DNA of 64,000 bases from Sphingobium sp. YR768 (GCF_900111125.1 NZ_FOGE01000001.1:372001-436000), one strand, 5' to 3'; positions 17,591 to 27,567 are shown, counted from the first letter of the stretch. Numbers and translations are program-made. Notes: generated by a model from the sequence alone, not told the origin.

Positions 17591-18664
17591 TCAGCAACCA
17601 CCCGGCTGCGACACCGTGCCCTTGGGCCAGGACAGCTGGTAGGTGACCAGAAAGCCGTCATGATCCGACAATTCGGGACCGCTTGGCCCGCCGTCGAACA
17701 TCGCTTCCACCCGGATCGGCCGAACCGCGACCCGGTCGCCGGGCCAGAAAAATTGCAGATCCTGCGTATCCATCCACGGCTCGTCGCCATCCCAGGACAT
17801 GCGGACATCGCAGGCGGACGCCGGATCGGCGCAAACCCGGTGCACCAGATTGAGCGACTGGTAGCGGGAGAAATTCTCCCAGCGCGGTTCGGAATGGCGC
17901 ATGTTGAAATCGCCGCCGAAGATGACGGGATAGGCATCATCATGGGTGCGATCGATGAAGGCCGACGCCTCCAGCGACTGGCGATCATGCGCGGCCAGAT
18001 TGCGGGGACCGGGCGCGCGCGACGCGCCCCGGCTGTTCATATGGGTGTCGTAGATATCGATCGGCGTCGGCACGCCCGGCACGGCGATCCGAGCGAGGAC
18101 TATCCCCTTATTGGCCAGACAATCGATCCCCGCACAGGACCGGCGGCCATAAGCATGCATGTCGACATCGACGATCGGATAGCGGGAAGCGATGGCAAGA
18201 CCGCTGCCGGTGAAATGCAGGCCGATCTCACCCCGCTTGATATGCGATTTGCCCGGTAGCGTGTCCCGCGTCACGCCCTTCGCGCGAGTCGTGCGGCGCG
18301 GTCCGGTCACGATCGCGGGATAGCCGGTGGCGGCCACCGCCTTCTTGGCGGCGCCGCTGAACATCTCCTGAAACAGGATGATGTCAGGCGCCTGTCCCGC
18401 AACACGCAGGGCAGACAGGCGATCGCCGATGGCGCGCAGCGACGCCGCGCGCCCGGAACGGGCGGGCCAGCCCAGACCCTCGATATTATAGGTCAGCACC
18501 GTCAGCCTGGTCGTGACCCGATCCGCATCCGCGCTGACGGACAGGACAGGCGGATGCACTGCATCACAACTGGCCGATCGCAAGGGCAAGGGCGTGGCGC
18601 AACCTGTCGCCAGCAGCGTGAGCGCCATTGCGGCGGCGGCAGGCAAAGGGACAATCGTCGGCAC
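17591..18664 (-). CDS. Endonuclease/exonuclease/phosphatase-family lipoprotein
   Basis: A 357-residue EEP-superfamily protein (Mg-dependent phosphodiesterase fold related to exonuclease III and sphingomyelinase). A signal peptide ends in a lipobox (LLATGC), so it is likely a membrane-anchored extracytoplasmic lipoprotein. Fold motifs are LTVLTYNIEGLG, ILFQEMFSG, IDIYDTHMNSRG, VIFGGDFNMRHSE and ELSDHDGFLVTYQL. The catalytic Asp-Asn and Ser-Asp-His elements are intact. Substrate may be a phospholipid, nucleic acid or phosphate ester. Confidence 0.85.
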   Translation of the reverse strand: MPTIVPLPAAAAMALTLLATGCATPLPLRSASCDAVHPPVLSVSADADRVTTRLTVLTYNIEGLGWPARSGRAASLRAIGDRLSALRVAGQAPDIILFQEMFSGAAKKAVAATGYPAIVTGPRRTTRAKGVTRDTLPGKSHIKRGEIGLHFTGSGLAIASRYPIVDVDMHAYGRRSCAGIDCLANKGIVLARIAVPGVPTPIDIYDTHMNSRGASRAPGPRNLAAHDRQSLEASAFIDRTHDDAYPVIFGGDFNMRHSEPRWENFSRYQSLNLVHRVCADPASACDVRMSWDGDEPWMDTQDLQFFWPGDRVAVRPIRVEAMFDGGPSGPELSDHDGFLVTYQLSWPKGTVSQPGGC

Positions 18665-18691
18665 AGCCTTCCCCCCACTACTTCTTCGGCG

Positions 18692-19225
18692 CTATTCGCC
18701 CTCGAACGCCATGATCGCCCGCGCCGCGATGCCTTCGGCCTTCAGCGCGGCCATACCGCCTAGATCCGGCAGGTCTATCGCGAATAGAGCCAGCAGGACG
18801 CTCGCTCCCTGCTCACGCAGCAGTTGCGCGGCCGCGACCGCCGTACCGCCCGTGGCGATCAGATCATCGACCAGAATGACCCGGCGCCCCTGTGGCACCT
18901 GCCCTTCATGCATCTCCAGCCTGTCGGTGCCATATTCCAGGCAATAATCGATGCCGACCGTCTTGCCGGGCAGCTTGCCCGCCTTGCGCACGGGCACGAA
19001 CCCCTTACCCAGCGCGATCGCCAGCGCCGCGCCCAGAATGAAGCCGCGCGCCTCGATCCCCACGATCAGGTCGGGATCGAGCGGCCGGGCGATATCGGCC
19101 AGTTGCGCCGTCAGGTCGCGCAGCCCCTCGCCATCGGCCAGCAAGGTGGTGATGTCGCGAAACTGGATGCCCGGCTTGGGAAAGTCGGGGATGGTGCGGA
19201 CGAGGTCGGTCAGATCGCTGCTCAT
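18692..19225 (-). CDS. apt: Adenine phosphoribosyltransferase
   Basis: A 177-residue purine-salvage enzyme that makes AMP from adenine and PRPP. N-terminal LVRTIPDFPKPGIQFRDITTLL, VGIEARGFILGAALA and the PRPP-binding loop VILVDDLIATGGTA are all classical. The start at 19225 gives the normal MSSDLTDLVR type N terminus. It lies after the petABC operon on the same strand, behind a terminator. Confidence 0.96.
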   Translation of the reverse strand: MSSDLTDLVRTIPDFPKPGIQFRDITTLLADGEGLRDLTAQLADIARPLDPDLIVGIEARGFILGAALAIALGKGFVPVRKAGKLPGKTVGIDYCLEYGTDRLEMHEGQVPQGRRVILVDDLIATGGTAVAAAQLLREQGASVLLALFAIDLPDLGGMAALKAEGIAARAIMAFEGE

Positions 19226-19239
19226 GCGCGCCTCCATAG

Positions 19240-19274
19240 AGAAAGGGCGCGGCTTCCTCAAGAAACCGCGCCCC
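19240..19274 (-). terminator. Terminator of the petABC operon
   Basis: On the minus strand GGGCGCGGTTTC pairs with GAAGCCGCGCCC around a short loop, then TTTCTC. It sits 24 bases beyond the petC stop and just before apt. Confidence 0.8.
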
Positions 19275-19297
19275 TCATCTCGTCGATAAGAAGGAGG

Positions 19298-20146
19298 TCA
19301 GGCCGCCTTCTTCTTGTCCGCCCAGATATTCTTGTAGGACATATAGGCCAGACCCGTGGCGATCAGCAGGAAGATGATCGTCGCCAGCCCCGCCGCACGG
19401 CGATTCTCCAGCTTCGGTTCGGCCGTCCATGTCAGGAAGGCCGACACGTCCTGCGCCATCTGGTCCACGGTCGGATTGGTGCCATCACTATAGGTCACCT
19501 GCCCGTCCGCCGACAGCGGCGGCGCCATCGCCAGATTCAGGTTGGCGAAATAGGGGTTATAATGCAGCCCCTCCGGCGTCTTGGAATCCGGGAACTTCTT
19601 GAGCAGTTCGGCCGGCTGTTCCTGGAACCCGGTCAGCAGCGAATAGACATAGGCGGTGCCATGGTGGCGTGCCTTGGTCATCAGCGACAGATCCGGCGGG
19701 ATCGCATTATTGTTCGCCGCCGCCGCCGCGACATTGTTCGCGAAGGGCTTGGGGAAATGATCGGCCGGAACCGGATCGCGCGTTGCCGGCTCGCCCGTCG
19801 CCGGGTCGACCGATGGCGTCTTGATCGCCCATTGCTTGGCGATCGCCTTCACTTCCGCCTCATTATAGCCGAGCGCTTCCAGATCGCGGAAAGCGACGAA
19901 CTTCAGGCTGTGGCAGGCCGAACAGACTTCCTTGAACACCTGGAAGCCGCGCTGGAGCTGCCGCTGGTCATATTTGCCGAAGGGCCCGTCGAACGAGAAG
20001 GACACATGTTTGGGGGCCAGGTGGAATTCATGCTCCACCGTCTTGGCCGGCGGTTCCGTCACGTAGGAATAGGCGCCCACGAGGAAGGAAACGAACAGCC
20101 AGCCGGCGAAGAAGAGGCCGACGAGAAATGCGCCGATGCGAACCAT
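19298..20146 (-). CDS. petC: Cytochrome c1 of the bc1 complex
   Basis: A 282-residue membrane-anchored c-type cytochrome that takes electrons from the Rieske protein and passes them to soluble or membrane cytochrome c. The heme-binding CSACH is at VCSACHSLKF; the PPDLSLMTKARH, DVSAFLTW and axial-methionine region are present. A C-terminal membrane helix (LATIIFLLIATGLAYMSYKNIW) anchors it. An N-terminal signal helix precedes the periplasmic part. It is last in petA-petB-petC. Confidence 0.95.
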   Translation of the reverse strand: MVRIGAFLVGLFFAGWLFVSFLVGAYSYVTEPPAKTVEHEFHLAPKHVSFSFDGPFGKYDQRQLQRGFQVFKEVCSACHSLKFVAFRDLEALGYNEAEVKAIAKQWAIKTPSVDPATGEPATRDPVPADHFPKPFANNVAAAAANNNAIPPDLSLMTKARHHGTAYVYSLLTGFQEQPAELLKKFPDSKTPEGLHYNPYFANLNLAMAPPLSADGQVTYSDGTNPTVDQMAQDVSAFLTWTAEPKLENRRAAGLATIIFLLIATGLAYMSYKNIWADKKKAA

Positions 20147-20160
20147 AGCTGTCTACCCCT

Positions 20161-21453
20161 TTATTCGGCCGGGACCGCGGCGGTTTCGCCGTCAGCCTTG
20201 GCATATTTGGCCAGCACCGATTCGGTGATCGATCCGGGCAGCGGCAGCGGCTTTTCGAAACGCGCGATCAGCGGCAGGATGATCAGGAAATGCGCGAAAT
20301 AATAACCCGCGAAAAGCTGCGAGATCATCACATAGGGTTCTTCCGCCGGAGCACCGCCGCAATAACCCAGGACCAGCACGTCGATGATCAGGATCCAGAA
20401 GAATTTCCGGAACATCGGGCGATAATGGCCAGACCGCACCGGCGACGTGTCGAGCCAGGGCAGGAAGAAGAGCAGCAGGATCGATGCGAACATCGCCAGC
20501 ACGCCCAGCAGCTTGGCCGGCACGAAGAAGAAGTCGACGGTGAAGGCGCGCAGGATCGCGTAGAAGGGCCAGAAATACCATTCGGGCACGATATGCGCGG
20601 GCGTCGAAAGCGGGTTCGCTTCGATATAATTGTCCGGATGCCCCAGATAATTGGGCGCAAAGAACAAAACGGCCGTAAACAGGATCAGGAAGACGCCGAC
20701 GCCGAACCCGTCCTTCGCGGTGTAATAGGGATGGAAAGGCACGGTGTCCTGCGGCCCCTGCACTTCCACGCCGGTCGGGTTGGAAGAGCCGGGAATATGC
20801 AGCGCCCAGATATGCAGGATGATGACCCCCGCAATCACGAAAGGCAGCAGGAAGTGCAGCGAAAAGAAGCGGTTCAGCGAAGCGTTGCCGGGGGCGAAAC
20901 CACCCAGCAGCCAGGTCTGGATCGGTTCGCCCACCACGGGTATCGCGCCGAACAGACCGGTGATCACCTTCGCACCCCAATAGCTCATCTGCCCCCAGGG
21001 GAGCACATAGCCCATGAAGGCGGTCGCCATCATGAGGAGGAAGATGACGAGGCCCAGCAGCCACACCATTTCGCGCGGCGCCTTGTAGCTACCGAAATAG
21101 AGGCCGCGGAAAATGTGGAGATAGACCACGATGAAGAAGAAGCTGGCGCCGTTGGCGTGCGCATAGCGCATCAGCCAGCCGGCGTTGACGTCGCGCATCG
21201 TCTGTTCGACGGTGCTGAAGGCGACCAGATCATTGGCGCCATAATGCATCGCCATGATGACGCCGGTGACGATCTGGATCACCAGCGCCACGCCGGCGAG
21301 CACGCCGAAATTCCAGAAATAATTGAGGTTGCGCGGCACCGGATAGCCCGCGCCGATCGCGTTATAGACGAGGCGCGGCAGCGGCAGCTTCTCGTCGACC
21401 CACTGCATCAGCGGATGCTTGGGGGTATAATGTTCGGCCCATGGAAAGCTCAT
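20161..21453 (-). CDS. petB: Cytochrome b of the bc1 complex
   Basis: A 430-residue eight-helix protein carrying the two b hemes and the Qo and Qi quinone sites. Visible landmarks are [73 protein letters not shown], the heme histidine region [11 protein letters not shown] and the PEWYF Qo motif ([14 protein letters not shown]). Length is normal for a full-length bacterial cytochrome b. The ATG at 21453 is chosen over 21468, which overlaps petA. Confidence 0.96.
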   Translation of the reverse strand: MSFPWAEHYTPKHPLMQWVDEKLPLPRLVYNAIGAGYPVPRNLNYFWNFGVLAGVALVIQIVTGVIMAMHYGANDLVAFSTVEQTMRDVNAGWLMRYAHANGASFFFIVVYLHIFRGLYFGSYKAPREMVWLLGLVIFLLMMATAFMGYVLPWGQMSYWGAKVITGLFGAIPVVGEPIQTWLLGGFAPGNASLNRFFSLHFLLPFVIAGVIILHIWALHIPGSSNPTGVEVQGPQDTVPFHPYYTAKDGFGVGVFLILFTAVLFFAPNYLGHPDNYIEANPLSTPAHIVPEWYFWPFYAILRAFTVDFFFVPAKLLGVLAMFASILLLFFLPWLDTSPVRSGHYRPMFRKFFWILIIDVLVLGYCGGAPAEEPYVMISQLFAGYYFAHFLIILPLIARFEKPLPLPGSITESVLAKYAKADGETAAVPAE

Positions 21454-21464
21454 GTTCGTCCCCC

Positions 21465-22031
21465 TCAACCCACAAGAATGGCAGTGTCGGAAGTGAAGCT
21501 GAACTTCGGCACTTCCAGGTTCTTGGGGGCAGGCCCCTTACGGATGCGGGCCGCCGTGTCGTAGGACGATCCGTGGCAGGGGCAGAAATAACCGCCAAAT
21601 TCACCGCGATTCTCGCCTTCGCCGGCACCGAGCGGAACGCAGCCCAGATGGGTGCAGACGCCCATGGTGATCAACCACTGCTTCTTGCCGTCGACCGTGC
21701 GTTCCTCCAGCGTCTGCGGATCGCGCAGCGTGGACGGATCGACCTTGTCGGCTTCGGCGATTTCGGCGGGGGTCAATTGCCGCACGAACAGCGGCTGGGA
21801 CCGGAATGTGGTCTTGATCGCCTGACCCGGCTGGATCGCGGACAAATCCACTTCGGTCGAGGCCAGTGCCAGCACATCGGCGCTGGGGTTCATCTGGTCG
21901 ATCAGCGGCAGGGCAACGACGACAGCGCCGACCCCTGCAAAGCTCACCGCAGCGATGTTGATGAAATCGCGGCGGCGTACCCCTTCTCCGCCGGATAGAC
22001 TTTGGCCGTCAGAATGCTCTACGCTCGCCAT
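21465..22031 (-). CDS. petA: Rieske iron-sulfur subunit of the bc1 complex
   Basis: A 188-residue protein with an N-terminal twin-arginine segment ([20 protein letters not shown]) that serves as Tat signal and membrane anchor, and a C-terminal 2Fe-2S domain with [10 protein letters not shown] and CPCHGSSYD. It oxidises quinol at the Qo site. It is the first gene of petABC. The intergenic region of about 200 bases to trmL should hold the operon promoter. Confidence 0.96.
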   Translation of the reverse strand: MASVEHSDGQSLSGGEGVRRRDFINIAAVSFAGVGAVVVALPLIDQMNPSADVLALASTEVDLSAIQPGQAIKTTFRSQPLFVRQLTPAEIAEADKVDPSTLRDPQTLEERTVDGKKQWLITMGVCTHLGCVPLGAGEGENRGEFGGYFCPCHGSSYDTAARIRKGPAPKNLEVPKFSFTSDTAILVG

Positions 22032-22239
22032 GCACCTCTACCCTTGCAAGACTTCCCTGTACACGCCGGGACGCCCTTAACGGCCCTGTTTATCTAGGGA
22101 TTTGGGATTTCAGCCTGTGACTGCTCCCGCCTTCCCCCCGGCGTGTTCGAAGGGGTGATAACCGGACTGCGCCGCCTTTGCCAGTCGCAATATTACCTAG
22201 CCTGTTGCAAATGCTCCTAATGGACTATGGCGCTGCGCC

Positions 22240-22698
22240 ATGCGTATCGCCCTTTATCAACCGGAAATCGCGGGCAATGTCGGTGCAATATTGCGCCTCG
22301 CGGCCTGTTTGTCTGTGCCCGTCGACATCATCATGCCGACCGGGTTCGCCTTTTCGGACGCCCGCCTCAAGCGCGCGGCGATGGATTATGGAGAGTCGGC
22401 CGACGTGACCCGCCATGCCAATTTCGCGGCTTTCGACGCCCTGCGCCAGTCGCAGGGCCGCCGTTTGCTGCTGATGAGCGCCCATGCCTCACAGCGCCTG
22501 CCCGATGTGCAGTTCCGCGACGACGATATCCTGCTGATGGGATCGGAAAGCGCGGGCGTGCCGGACGATGTGCGCGATCTGGCCGATATCCGCGTCCGCA
22601 TTCCGATGGCGCCGGGCTTCCGGTCCTTGAACATCGCCGTGTCCACTGGCATCGCCGTCGCCGAAGCCCTGCGCCAGACCGGAAAGTTTCCTGCATGA
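22240..22698 (+). CDS. trmL: tRNA (cytidine34/uridine34-2'-O)-methyltransferase
   Basis: A 152-residue SPOUT-family methyltransferase that modifies the wobble base of tRNA-Leu species. The start MRIALYQPEIAGNVGAILRLAA, the GSESAGVPDDV knot region and the C-terminal IPMAPGFRSLNIAVSTGIAVAEALRQ are characteristic. Its TGA overlaps the hemF ATG by four bases (ATGA), so the two are translationally coupled. Confidence 0.93.
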   Translation: MRIALYQPEIAGNVGAILRLAACLSVPVDIIMPTGFAFSDARLKRAAMDYGESADVTRHANFAAFDALRQSQGRRLLLMSAHASQRLPDVQFRDDDILLMGSESAGVPDDVRDLADIRVRIPMAPGFRSLNIAVSTGIAVAEALRQTGKFPA

Positions 22699-23579
22699 CC
22701 AATCCGATTCCTACCGTGCCCTTCGTTCTGGATGCCCGGCAGCAGGCGGCGCGGACATGGTTCGAATCGCTGCGGAACCGCATCTGCGCCGAGTTCGAGG
22801 CGATCGAGCGGGAAGCGGGCAGCGACGCCCGTTTCGACTTCACCGCCTGGGACCGGGAGGCTGATGGCCAGGCGCCCGGCGAAGGCGGTGGCGGCGTGCG
22901 CGGCGTGATGAAGGGCAAGGTCTTCGAGAAGGTCGGCGTGAATGTGTCGACCGTGGGCGGCGAATTTGCCCCCGGCTTTGCCCAGACGATTCATGGCGCG
23001 GCGGACAATCCTGCCTTTTTCGCGACCGGGATCAGCCTGGTCGCGCATATGGCCAATCCGCATGTGCCCGCCGTCCACATGAACACCCGCTATCTGGTGA
23101 CGACCAAATGCTGGTTCGGCGGCGGCGCGGACCTCAATCCGCCGCTGCCCCGCGACGAGGATACGGCGCATTTCCATGCTGTGCTGAAGGCCGCCTGCGA
23201 CGGGCATGAGGCGGACTATTATCCGCGCTTCAAAAAATGGGCGGACGACTATTTCTTCATCCCCCACCGCAATGTGCATCGCGGCGTAGGCGGCATTTTC
23301 TACGATCATCTCGAATGCACGGACGATGCCGCGTTCGACGCGCATTTCGCCTTCACCCGCGCTGTCGGCGACGCCTTCCTCGCCGCCTTCCCGCCTATCG
23401 TGCGCCGCCGCATGGGCGACGCTTGGACGGACGCCGACTATCGCACGATGCTGGAATGGCGCGGGCGCTATGCCGAATTCAATCTGGTGCATGATCGCGG
23501 AACCTTGTTCGGCCTCAAGACCGGCGGCAATATCGACGCGATCCTTATGAGCCTGCCGCCCATGGCGAGCTGGAGCTGA
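22695..23579 (+). CDS. hemF: Aerobic coproporphyrinogen III oxidase
   Basis: A 294-residue oxygen-dependent enzyme converting coproporphyrinogen III to protoporphyrinogen IX in heme synthesis. Motifs GGGVRGVMKGKVFEKVGVN, HMNTRYLVTTKCWFGGGADLNP, RNVHRGVGGIFYD and EFNLVHDRGTLFGLKTGGNIDAILMSLPP are intact. The start at 22695 overlaps trmL. Its stop overlaps the following GNAT gene by one base, giving a three-gene operon. Confidence 0.96.
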   Translation: MTNPIPTVPFVLDARQQAARTWFESLRNRICAEFEAIEREAGSDARFDFTAWDREADGQAPGEGGGGVRGVMKGKVFEKVGVNVSTVGGEFAPGFAQTIHGAADNPAFFATGISLVAHMANPHVPAVHMNTRYLVTTKCWFGGGADLNPPLPRDEDTAHFHAVLKAACDGHEADYYPRFKKWADDYFFIPHRNVHRGVGGIFYDHLECTDDAAFDAHFAFTRAVGDAFLAAFPPIVRRRMGDAWTDADYRTMLEWRGRYAEFNLVHDRGTLFGLKTGGNIDAILMSLPPMASWS

Positions 23580-24163
23580 TGCCGTTCATCCCCATCGAGC
23601 CCGGCATGGTGGCGACGGTCGTCACCCATCTGGAGATGCGCGAAAAGCCCCGGCCAGCGCCCATCCCGCCCGCGCCGTTGCGGCTGGTGCCGTGGAAGAC
23701 GCCCGATCTTGCCGCCTATCGCACCCTGTTCCGGCGCGTCGGGGAGCCATGGCTCTGGTTTTCCCGCCTCGTCATGCGCGATGCCGACCTTCAGGCCATT
23801 CTTCATGACCCAGCGGTGGAGGTCTATGCCGTCACCGATCCACGCGGCACCGAAGTCGGCCTGCTGGAACTGGATTTCCGGTCACTGCCGAACTGCGAAC
23901 TCAGCTTCTTCGGCCTTGTGCCTGAACTCAACGGCAAGGGGCTGGGCCGCTGGCTGATGGCACAGGCCAAATCCCTCGCCTGGCGCAAAGGCGTGGAGCG
24001 TTTCTGGGTCCACACCTGCACGCTGGATAGCCCGGCGGCGCTGGGCTTCTATCAGAAGTCCGGATTTACGCCCTATGGCCGGGAGATCGAGACGTTCGCC
24101 GACCCGCGACTGGCCGGCGTGCTGCCGCGCGACGCCGCCCCGCATGTGCCGCTGCTGGGTTAG
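23579..24163 (+). CDS. GNAT family N-acetyltransferase
   Basis: A 194-residue protein with a single GNAT fold (about residues 45-165). LSFFGLVPELNGKGLGRWLMAQA matches the acetyl-CoA pyrophosphate loop, and RFWVHTCTLDSPAALGFYQKSGF matches the C-terminal strand-helix. It is translationally coupled to hemF. The substrate (small molecule or protein N terminus) cannot be deduced. Confidence 0.85.
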   Translation: MPFIPIEPGMVATVVTHLEMREKPRPAPIPPAPLRLVPWKTPDLAAYRTLFRRVGEPWLWFSRLVMRDADLQAILHDPAVEVYAVTDPRGTEVGLLELDFRSLPNCELSFFGLVPELNGKGLGRWLMAQAKSLAWRKGVERFWVHTCTLDSPAALGFYQKSGFTPYGREIETFADPRLAGVLPRDAAPHVPLLG

Positions 24164-24954
24164 GGTTTCACGCCTTCCAGCTGACGATAGATGCGCGCCG
24201 TCAGCACCATCAGATAGACGTTGAGAATACCCGAAGCCAGCGCGACCACCAGATCGGTGATCGCCCGGCCGCTATCCTTGCCCAGCAACAGCGTGCCGAC
24301 CACGCCGATAGCGGCCTGAACGGCAAACTGGATGATGAAGATCAGCACCATCGAAATTACGAGGAAGACGATCATCCGGCCGGCCTGCCCCCGCGTCAGC
24401 GCCAGCGCTTCCCGCAAGGAGGCGATTACGCCGGAGCGGCGGTCGATGATCACGGCGCTGAGCGGCACCAGTCGCGCGCTGGCATAGAGAATCACCCCCG
24501 TCATCAGCAGGATGGACAGTTGGACACCCACCCCCTTGCCGATGGCGACAGCCAGCAGCCCACCGACCATAGCCACCAGGAAAATGGCCATCAGCAGGGC
24601 AAGCCCGACGATCGCCGATGCCCCCACCAGCACGCCGAGGCGCGACAGGGCAAGACGGATCGCCTCCCCCACGCTGATCCCCGGTCGCAGCGCCAGCGCA
24701 TAGACGGACAGGGAACCGATCAGCATGACGATCGCGCCGACGATCACGCCCAGACTGACCGATGCGGGAAGCGGCGGCAGCGACTCCAGCGTCTGGCCGG
24801 GCTGCAACTGCATATAATTGGCCGGGATCATCTGCTGGACGATGGCCAGCGGCACCGACAGGAACAGCAGCGCTACCGGAAAGAGCAGATGCCCTTCCCG
24901 CTTGATGAAGGCCAGGCTTTCTTCCCATGCCTTGCCGATCGACATTGTCGTCAT
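24160..24954 (-). CDS. Multi-pass membrane protein, unknown function
   Basis: A 264-residue protein with about six hydrophobic segments, starting after [20 protein letters not shown]. The pattern resembles YciC/glycerophosphodiester-phosphodiesterase membrane-domain proteins, a family of uncertain role. It converges on the GNAT gene with a four-base overlap of stop regions, and is divergent from lipB. The start could also be the second ATG, three codons in. Confidence 0.75.
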   Translation of the reverse strand: MTTMSIGKAWEESLAFIKREGHLLFPVALLFLSVPLAIVQQMIPANYMQLQPGQTLESLPPLPASVSLGVIVGAIVMLIGSLSVYALALRPGISVGEAIRLALSRLGVLVGASAIVGLALLMAIFLVAMVGGLLAVAIGKGVGVQLSILLMTGVILYASARLVPLSAVIIDRRSGVIASLREALALTRGQAGRMIVFLVISMVLIFIIQFAVQAAIGVVGTLLLGKDSGRAITDLVVALASGILNVYLMVLTARIYRQLEGVKP

Positions 24955-25031
24955 ATCTTTCGCCTGATCTCTGTCCGGAAAATGCGGGCCGAGCCTTGAT
25001 CGCTCGCCCAGTCCAAGTCAAGGAAGCGTCC

Positions 25032-25733
25032 ATGCCCGATCCGATCCTTCAGCCCTTCCCCGCTTCCGTCGAATGGCGGGTGGACACCGCCCCGGTCGAC
25101 TATCCCACCGCCCTTGCCGATATGGAGGCGCGCGCCAGCGCCATCCATGACGGGGAGGCGCAGGAACGGGTATGGCTGATCGAACATCCGCCGCTCTACA
25201 CGGCGGGCACCAGCGCCGATCCGGCCGAACTGCTCGATCCGCGCTTCCCGGTCCATGCGGCCGGCCGTGGCGGTCGCTACACCTATCATGGGCCGGGACA
25301 ACGGATCGGCTATCTCAACATCGACCTGCGCGAACGGGGCAAGGATGTCCGCAATTTCGTCCATCATCTCGAAGGCTGGATGATCGCGGCGCTGGGCGAT
25401 CTGGGCATCGCCGCCCGCCGCGCCGAAGGACGCATCGGCATCTGGACCGACGATCGGCAGGGGCGGGAGGCGAAGATCGGCGCGCTCGGCATTCGCGTGC
25501 GGCGCTGGATCACGCTCCATGGCTTTGCGATCAATGTCGACCCCGACCTGTCCCATTTCGGGGGCATCGTGCCGTGCGGCATCAGCGAGTTCCCGGTCAC
25601 CAGCATCGCGGCGCTGGGCGGTGACACGTCCATGGCGACGCTGGATGCTGCGCTCAAGGCCCATTTTCCCGCCTTTCTCAGTCGCTTGGCCCGTTGCGGC
25701 ACGGGGGTTGAGCAATGCGAAACAGGCGGCTAG
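25032..25733 (+). CDS. lipB: Octanoyl-[ACP]:protein octanoyltransferase
   Basis: A 233-residue enzyme that moves octanoate from acyl carrier protein to lipoyl domains of 2-oxoacid dehydrogenases and the glycine cleavage H protein. [37 protein letters not shown], the catalytic-lysine segment [22 protein letters not shown] and the catalytic Cys in GIVPCGI are present. The ATG at 25032 follows AAGGAA; the upstream open frame is not needed. Confidence 0.95.
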   Translation: MPDPILQPFPASVEWRVDTAPVDYPTALADMEARASAIHDGEAQERVWLIEHPPLYTAGTSADPAELLDPRFPVHAAGRGGRYTYHGPGQRIGYLNIDLRERGKDVRNFVHHLEGWMIAALGDLGIAARRAEGRIGIWTDDRQGREAKIGALGIRVRRWITLHGFAINVDPDLSHFGGIVPCGISEFPVTSIAALGGDTSMATLDAALKAHFPAFLSRLARCGTGVEQCETGG

Positions 25734-25795
25734 GGTCGCGCCTTCTTTTCGCCGGGCGGGGGCTGCCGGGCATGACCGCTTTCAAGGAGACCCGG

Positions 25796-26077
25796 ATGCG
25801 TCATATCTTTGCCGTCGCGTTGCTCGCCGCCAGCCTTGCCGCCTGTAGCCAAAAGGATGAGAGCGGCAACAAGGTGCAGATGAAGGACATGGAAGTGGTG
25901 GATGGCACCGCGACCGACGCCATGACCGATCTGGATGGCGTGCAGAGCGAAGGCACCACCGTCGCCCTGCCCAGCGATAATGCCGCCACCGGCAACAGCG
26001 CGGCCAAGCCTGCGAGCGAGAAGCCGACCGCTGAAAAGCCCGCCGGTGAAGATGCCGAAGTGCTGGCCGATCAGTAA
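25796..26077 (+). CDS. Small lipoprotein
   Basis: A 93-residue protein with a lipoprotein signal peptide (MRHIFAVALLAASLAACSQ, lipobox LAAC). The mature part is acidic, low in complexity and rich in Ala, Lys-Pro and Glu, with PASEKPTAEKPAGE at the end; it is probably disordered. AAGGAGA precedes the ATG at 25796. No function is recognised. Confidence 0.8.
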   Translation: MRHIFAVALLAASLAACSQKDESGNKVQMKDMEVVDGTATDAMTDLDGVQSEGTTVALPSDNAATGNSAAKPASEKPTAEKPAGEDAEVLADQ

Positions 26078-26168
26078 GAATGTTCAGCGGCGATACAGCC
26101 GTCCGACAGGAAAAGACGGCGTTGGAAGATTGCGCCCTGCGCGCGATATTTCCGGAGAGGCGATAGTG

Positions 26169-26861
26169 ATGATGTTCCGTTCCCCCCTGCGCCCCATGAT
26201 GGCGGCTTTGGCATTGGCGACCCTGCCTCTGGCTGCCCAGCCTGCCGCCGCGCAATTTTTCTGGTCGCCGCCCGACTTCAGCACCCCGCCGCTGACCGAC
26301 GCGGCCGCGGCGACCGCCATGGGATTGCCGGGCGCGACCGCCGGAGAAATCAAGGCGGGCCTTGCCTGGAACCTGCGCGCCGCGCTGAATGTCGCCGCGC
26401 TGCAATGCGATTTCGAACGCACGCTGCTGACCACCGGCAATTATAACGAGGTGATCGCCCATCATGACGCCGAACTGGACGCGGCGCAGGTAACGATGCT
26501 CGGCTATTTCCAGCGCACGGCTGGCAAGGGCAAACCCGGCCAGTCCGCATGGGACATGTATAATACCCGCATCTATTCCAGCTATTCGACGGTGCAGGCG
26601 CAGAAGGGCTTTTGCCAGACCGCCGCCCAGGTCGGACAGGACGCCATATTTGCCGATCGCGGCACGCTGGCCGATGTGGCGCGCAAGGGGCTGGGATCGA
26701 TCAAGAAGTCGACCATCGCGGCTGGCGAGCAATTTTACGGCACGCCCGGCTATGACTACAGCCTCGCCATGCCCTCCTTCGATCCGAAATGCTGGAAGAA
26801 GGGCGTGCTGGAACCCGCCTGCCATCAGGCATGGAATAACAAGGTCGGCGTGAAGCCCTGA
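26169..26861 (+). CDS. Secreted hypothetical protein
   Basis: A 230-residue protein with a cleavable signal peptide ending near QPAAAQ. The mature domain has conserved-looking segments WNLRAALNVAALQCDFERTLLTTGNYN, SYSTVQAQKGFCQTAA and a C-terminal Cys pair region (PKCWKKG, EPACHQAWN), suggesting disulfide-stabilised periplasmic folding. I do not recognise the family. GGAGAGG lies about ten bases before the ATG. A strong hairpin ends the transcript. Confidence 0.75.
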   Translation: MMFRSPLRPMMAALALATLPLAAQPAAAQFFWSPPDFSTPPLTDAAAATAMGLPGATAGEIKAGLAWNLRAALNVAALQCDFERTLLTTGNYNEVIAHHDAELDAAQVTMLGYFQRTAGKGKPGQSAWDMYNTRIYSSYSTVQAQKGFCQTAAQVGQDAIFADRGTLADVARKGLGSIKKSTIAAGEQFYGTPGYDYSLAMPSFDPKCWKKGVLEPACHQAWNNKVGVKP

Positions 26862-26871
26862 TATGACATGC

Positions 26872-26905
26872 ATTTCCGGCGGGTCGTTACCCGACCGCCG
26901 GAAAT
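26872..26905. terminator. Bidirectional hairpin terminator
   Basis: ATTTCCGGCGGGTCG pairs with CGACCGCCGGAAAT around a short loop. It lies between the secreted protein gene and the converging queE stop, and could end both transcripts. Confidence 0.75.
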
Positions 26906-26906
26906 C

Positions 26907-27554
26907 TCAGCGCAATCCCAGATATTTATGCGCCTGTACCGTCAGTCGCCATTGCGGCCGGTCCATGACCAGCGCGATCGCGGCGCGGACATTATCCTGT
27001 GCATGGGCATCGTCCAGCGGCTGGATCAGATGATGGTCGAACGCCCAGTCGGCCATCCCATCGACATCCGCCAGACTATGGCCCATGCCCGGCTGCGGCC
27101 AGACCAGCTTCAATTCATGCCCGAACCGCTGCACCACATCGCTGCCCGCCTTGGGACTGATGCAGATCCAGTCGATCTTCGGATGCGCCGGCAGGGTGCC
27201 ATTGCTTTCGATCGCAATGGTGAAGCCGCGTTCATGCAGGGCATCGACCAGCGCATCGTCAATCTGCAACATCGGCTCGCCGCCGGTGAGCACGATATAG
27301 CGGCCATCCGCCCGGTCGCCCCAAAAGCCAAGCGCAGCATCCGCCAACGCCGCCGCATCAGCGAATTTGCCGCCGCCCAGCCCATCCGTGCCGACGAAAT
27401 CCGTGTCGCAAAACTGGCAGATTGCCTTTTCCCGGTCCTGCTCTCGCCCGGTCCACAAATTGCAGCCGGCAAAGCGCAGGAAGACGGCGCGCCGTCCCGC
27501 CTGAACCCCTTCCCCCTGAAGGGTCAGGAACATTTCCTTGACCGCATAGCTCAT
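26907..27554 (-). CDS. queE: 7-carboxy-7-deazaguanine synthase
   Basis: A 215-residue radical SAM enzyme that makes 7-carboxy-7-deazaguanine in queuosine synthesis. TLQGEGVQAGRRAVFLRFAGCNLW leads into a modified cluster motif of the form C-x14-C-x2-C (CNLW...ICQFCDTDF), a known QueE variant. YIVLTGGEPMLQ and SNGTLP are also typical. It lies 13 bases after queC and shares its transcript. The ATG at 27554 gives the usual MSYAVKEMFLTLQGEG start. Confidence 0.94.
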   Translation of the reverse strand: MSYAVKEMFLTLQGEGVQAGRRAVFLRFAGCNLWTGREQDREKAICQFCDTDFVGTDGLGGGKFADAAALADAALGFWGDRADGRYIVLTGGEPMLQIDDALVDALHERGFTIAIESNGTLPAHPKIDWICISPKAGSDVVQRFGHELKLVWPQPGMGHSLADVDGMADWAFDHHLIQPLDDAHAQDNVRAAIALVMDRPQWRLTVQAHKYLGLR

Positions 27555-27567
27555 GACAATCGCCTGT

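Noticed and set aside
26907..27554. QueE considered broken because the usual CxxxCxxC radical SAM motif is missing
   Set aside because: The spacing is C-x14-C-x2-C, a recognised QueE variant, and the rest of the enzyme is intact.
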